Part shown: positions 26,712 to 26,788 of the stretch, one piece after another
Numbering within the stretch: position 1 is the stretch's first letter
How the letters are laid out: the number at the start of each line of letters is the position of its first letter
Virus record (IMG/VR): IMGVR_UViG_3300034093_001452
Coordinates: 1-26,788 of that record
DNA: 26,788 nt
From: a virus
Reading direction: 5' to 3' (one strand)
The notes under the pieces: generated by a model
What the model was told of the DNA's origin: nothing
Seen by the model: only the letters and a program-made list of their open reading frames with translations
Databases searched by the model: none
Program-made: the position numbers and the translations under genes

Positions 26712-26788
26712 ATGGAACTTTTACCCGACTTCAAGAAATTCGTAGAATCTGTATTCGGGAAGAAGAACCCTACTAAACCTCCGCTTGT
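26712..26788 (+). CDS. Start of a further gene (partial; possibly portal)
   Basis: ATG at 26712, 4 bases after the phosphoesterase stop, with 25 codons open to the window edge: MELLPDFKKFVESVFGKKNP then TKPPL. The short amphipathic helix followed by a Lys/Pro linker is a frequent opening for portal proteins, and a portal gene is expected near here because it is missing elsewhere, but the fragment is too short to decide. Confidence 0.45.
   Translation, partial: MELLPDFKKFVESVFGKKNPTKPPL

Noticed and set aside
1-26788. tRNA genes, integrase, attachment sites, insertion sequences
   Set aside because: Read on both strands by eye; no cloverleaf with a TTC-arm consensus, no recombinase motif and no transposon end repeats were found. 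A covariance-model tRNA search would be needed to exclude tRNAs formally.

Overview
The window is a 26.8-kb piece of a tailed double-stranded DNA phage (Caudoviricetes), probably infecting a moderate-GC actinobacterium. The phage assignment rests on a complete large terminase (21413..22969), a tail-collar/tail-fibre locus with an S74 self-cleaving chaperone, a tail assembly chaperone and an M15-type endolysin. The host assignment is an inference. It rests on promoters of the form TANNNT followed by 6 bases and directly by the start codon (leaderless mRNA, common in Actinobacteria), on a gp88-family protein and a short TM plus coiled-coil holin-like protein of kinds typical of actinophages, and on a secreted protein with a Thr-rich linker. 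No tRNA, rRNA, CRISPR array, insertion sequence or integrase is visible. No stretch longer than about 75 bases lacks a gene or site.

Layout. (1) 1..1056, minus strand: sugar-modifying genes (NAD-dependent epimerase fragment, glycosyltransferase-like protein). (2) 1121..3928, plus strand: a tightly coupled cluster of small genes, including a HicA-like protein, a 43-residue zinc ribbon and a small Arr-like ADP-ribosyltransferase-fold protein. It ends at a strong 12-bp hairpin shared with a convergent SAM methyltransferase (4019..4582, minus). (3) 4616..6042: an exported protein with signal peptide, Thr-rich stalk and C-terminal membrane segment, coupled to a 53-residue two-TM protein. (4) 6068..19742: an unusually large array of about 16 fibre, tip and adhesin genes, mostly joined by TAATG junctions and built by duplication and domain shuffling, ending in a Gly-rich adhesin and a tail assembly chaperone. 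(5) 19762..21398: M15 endolysin, KTSC-domain protein, two-TM protein, small gene. (6) 21413..22969: large terminase. (7) 23030..25218: likely virion-associated or late proteins, a gp88-like Cys-rich protein and a holin-like protein. (8) 25294..26788: HTH-like protein, metallophosphoesterase and the first codons of a further gene. Portal, protease and major capsid genes are not in the window and probably lie downstream.

How it fits together. The terminase, fibre and lysis genes are late functions on the plus strand. The minus-strand genes and the exported protein look like accessory cargo that alters sugars or the cell surface. The most notable features are the recurrent leaderless promoters, the expanded fibre array with visible scars of cassette turnover, the exported Thr-rich protein, short peptide motifs shared between proteins 22 kb apart, and a promoter-like element directly facing a hairpin terminator at 3932..4012.
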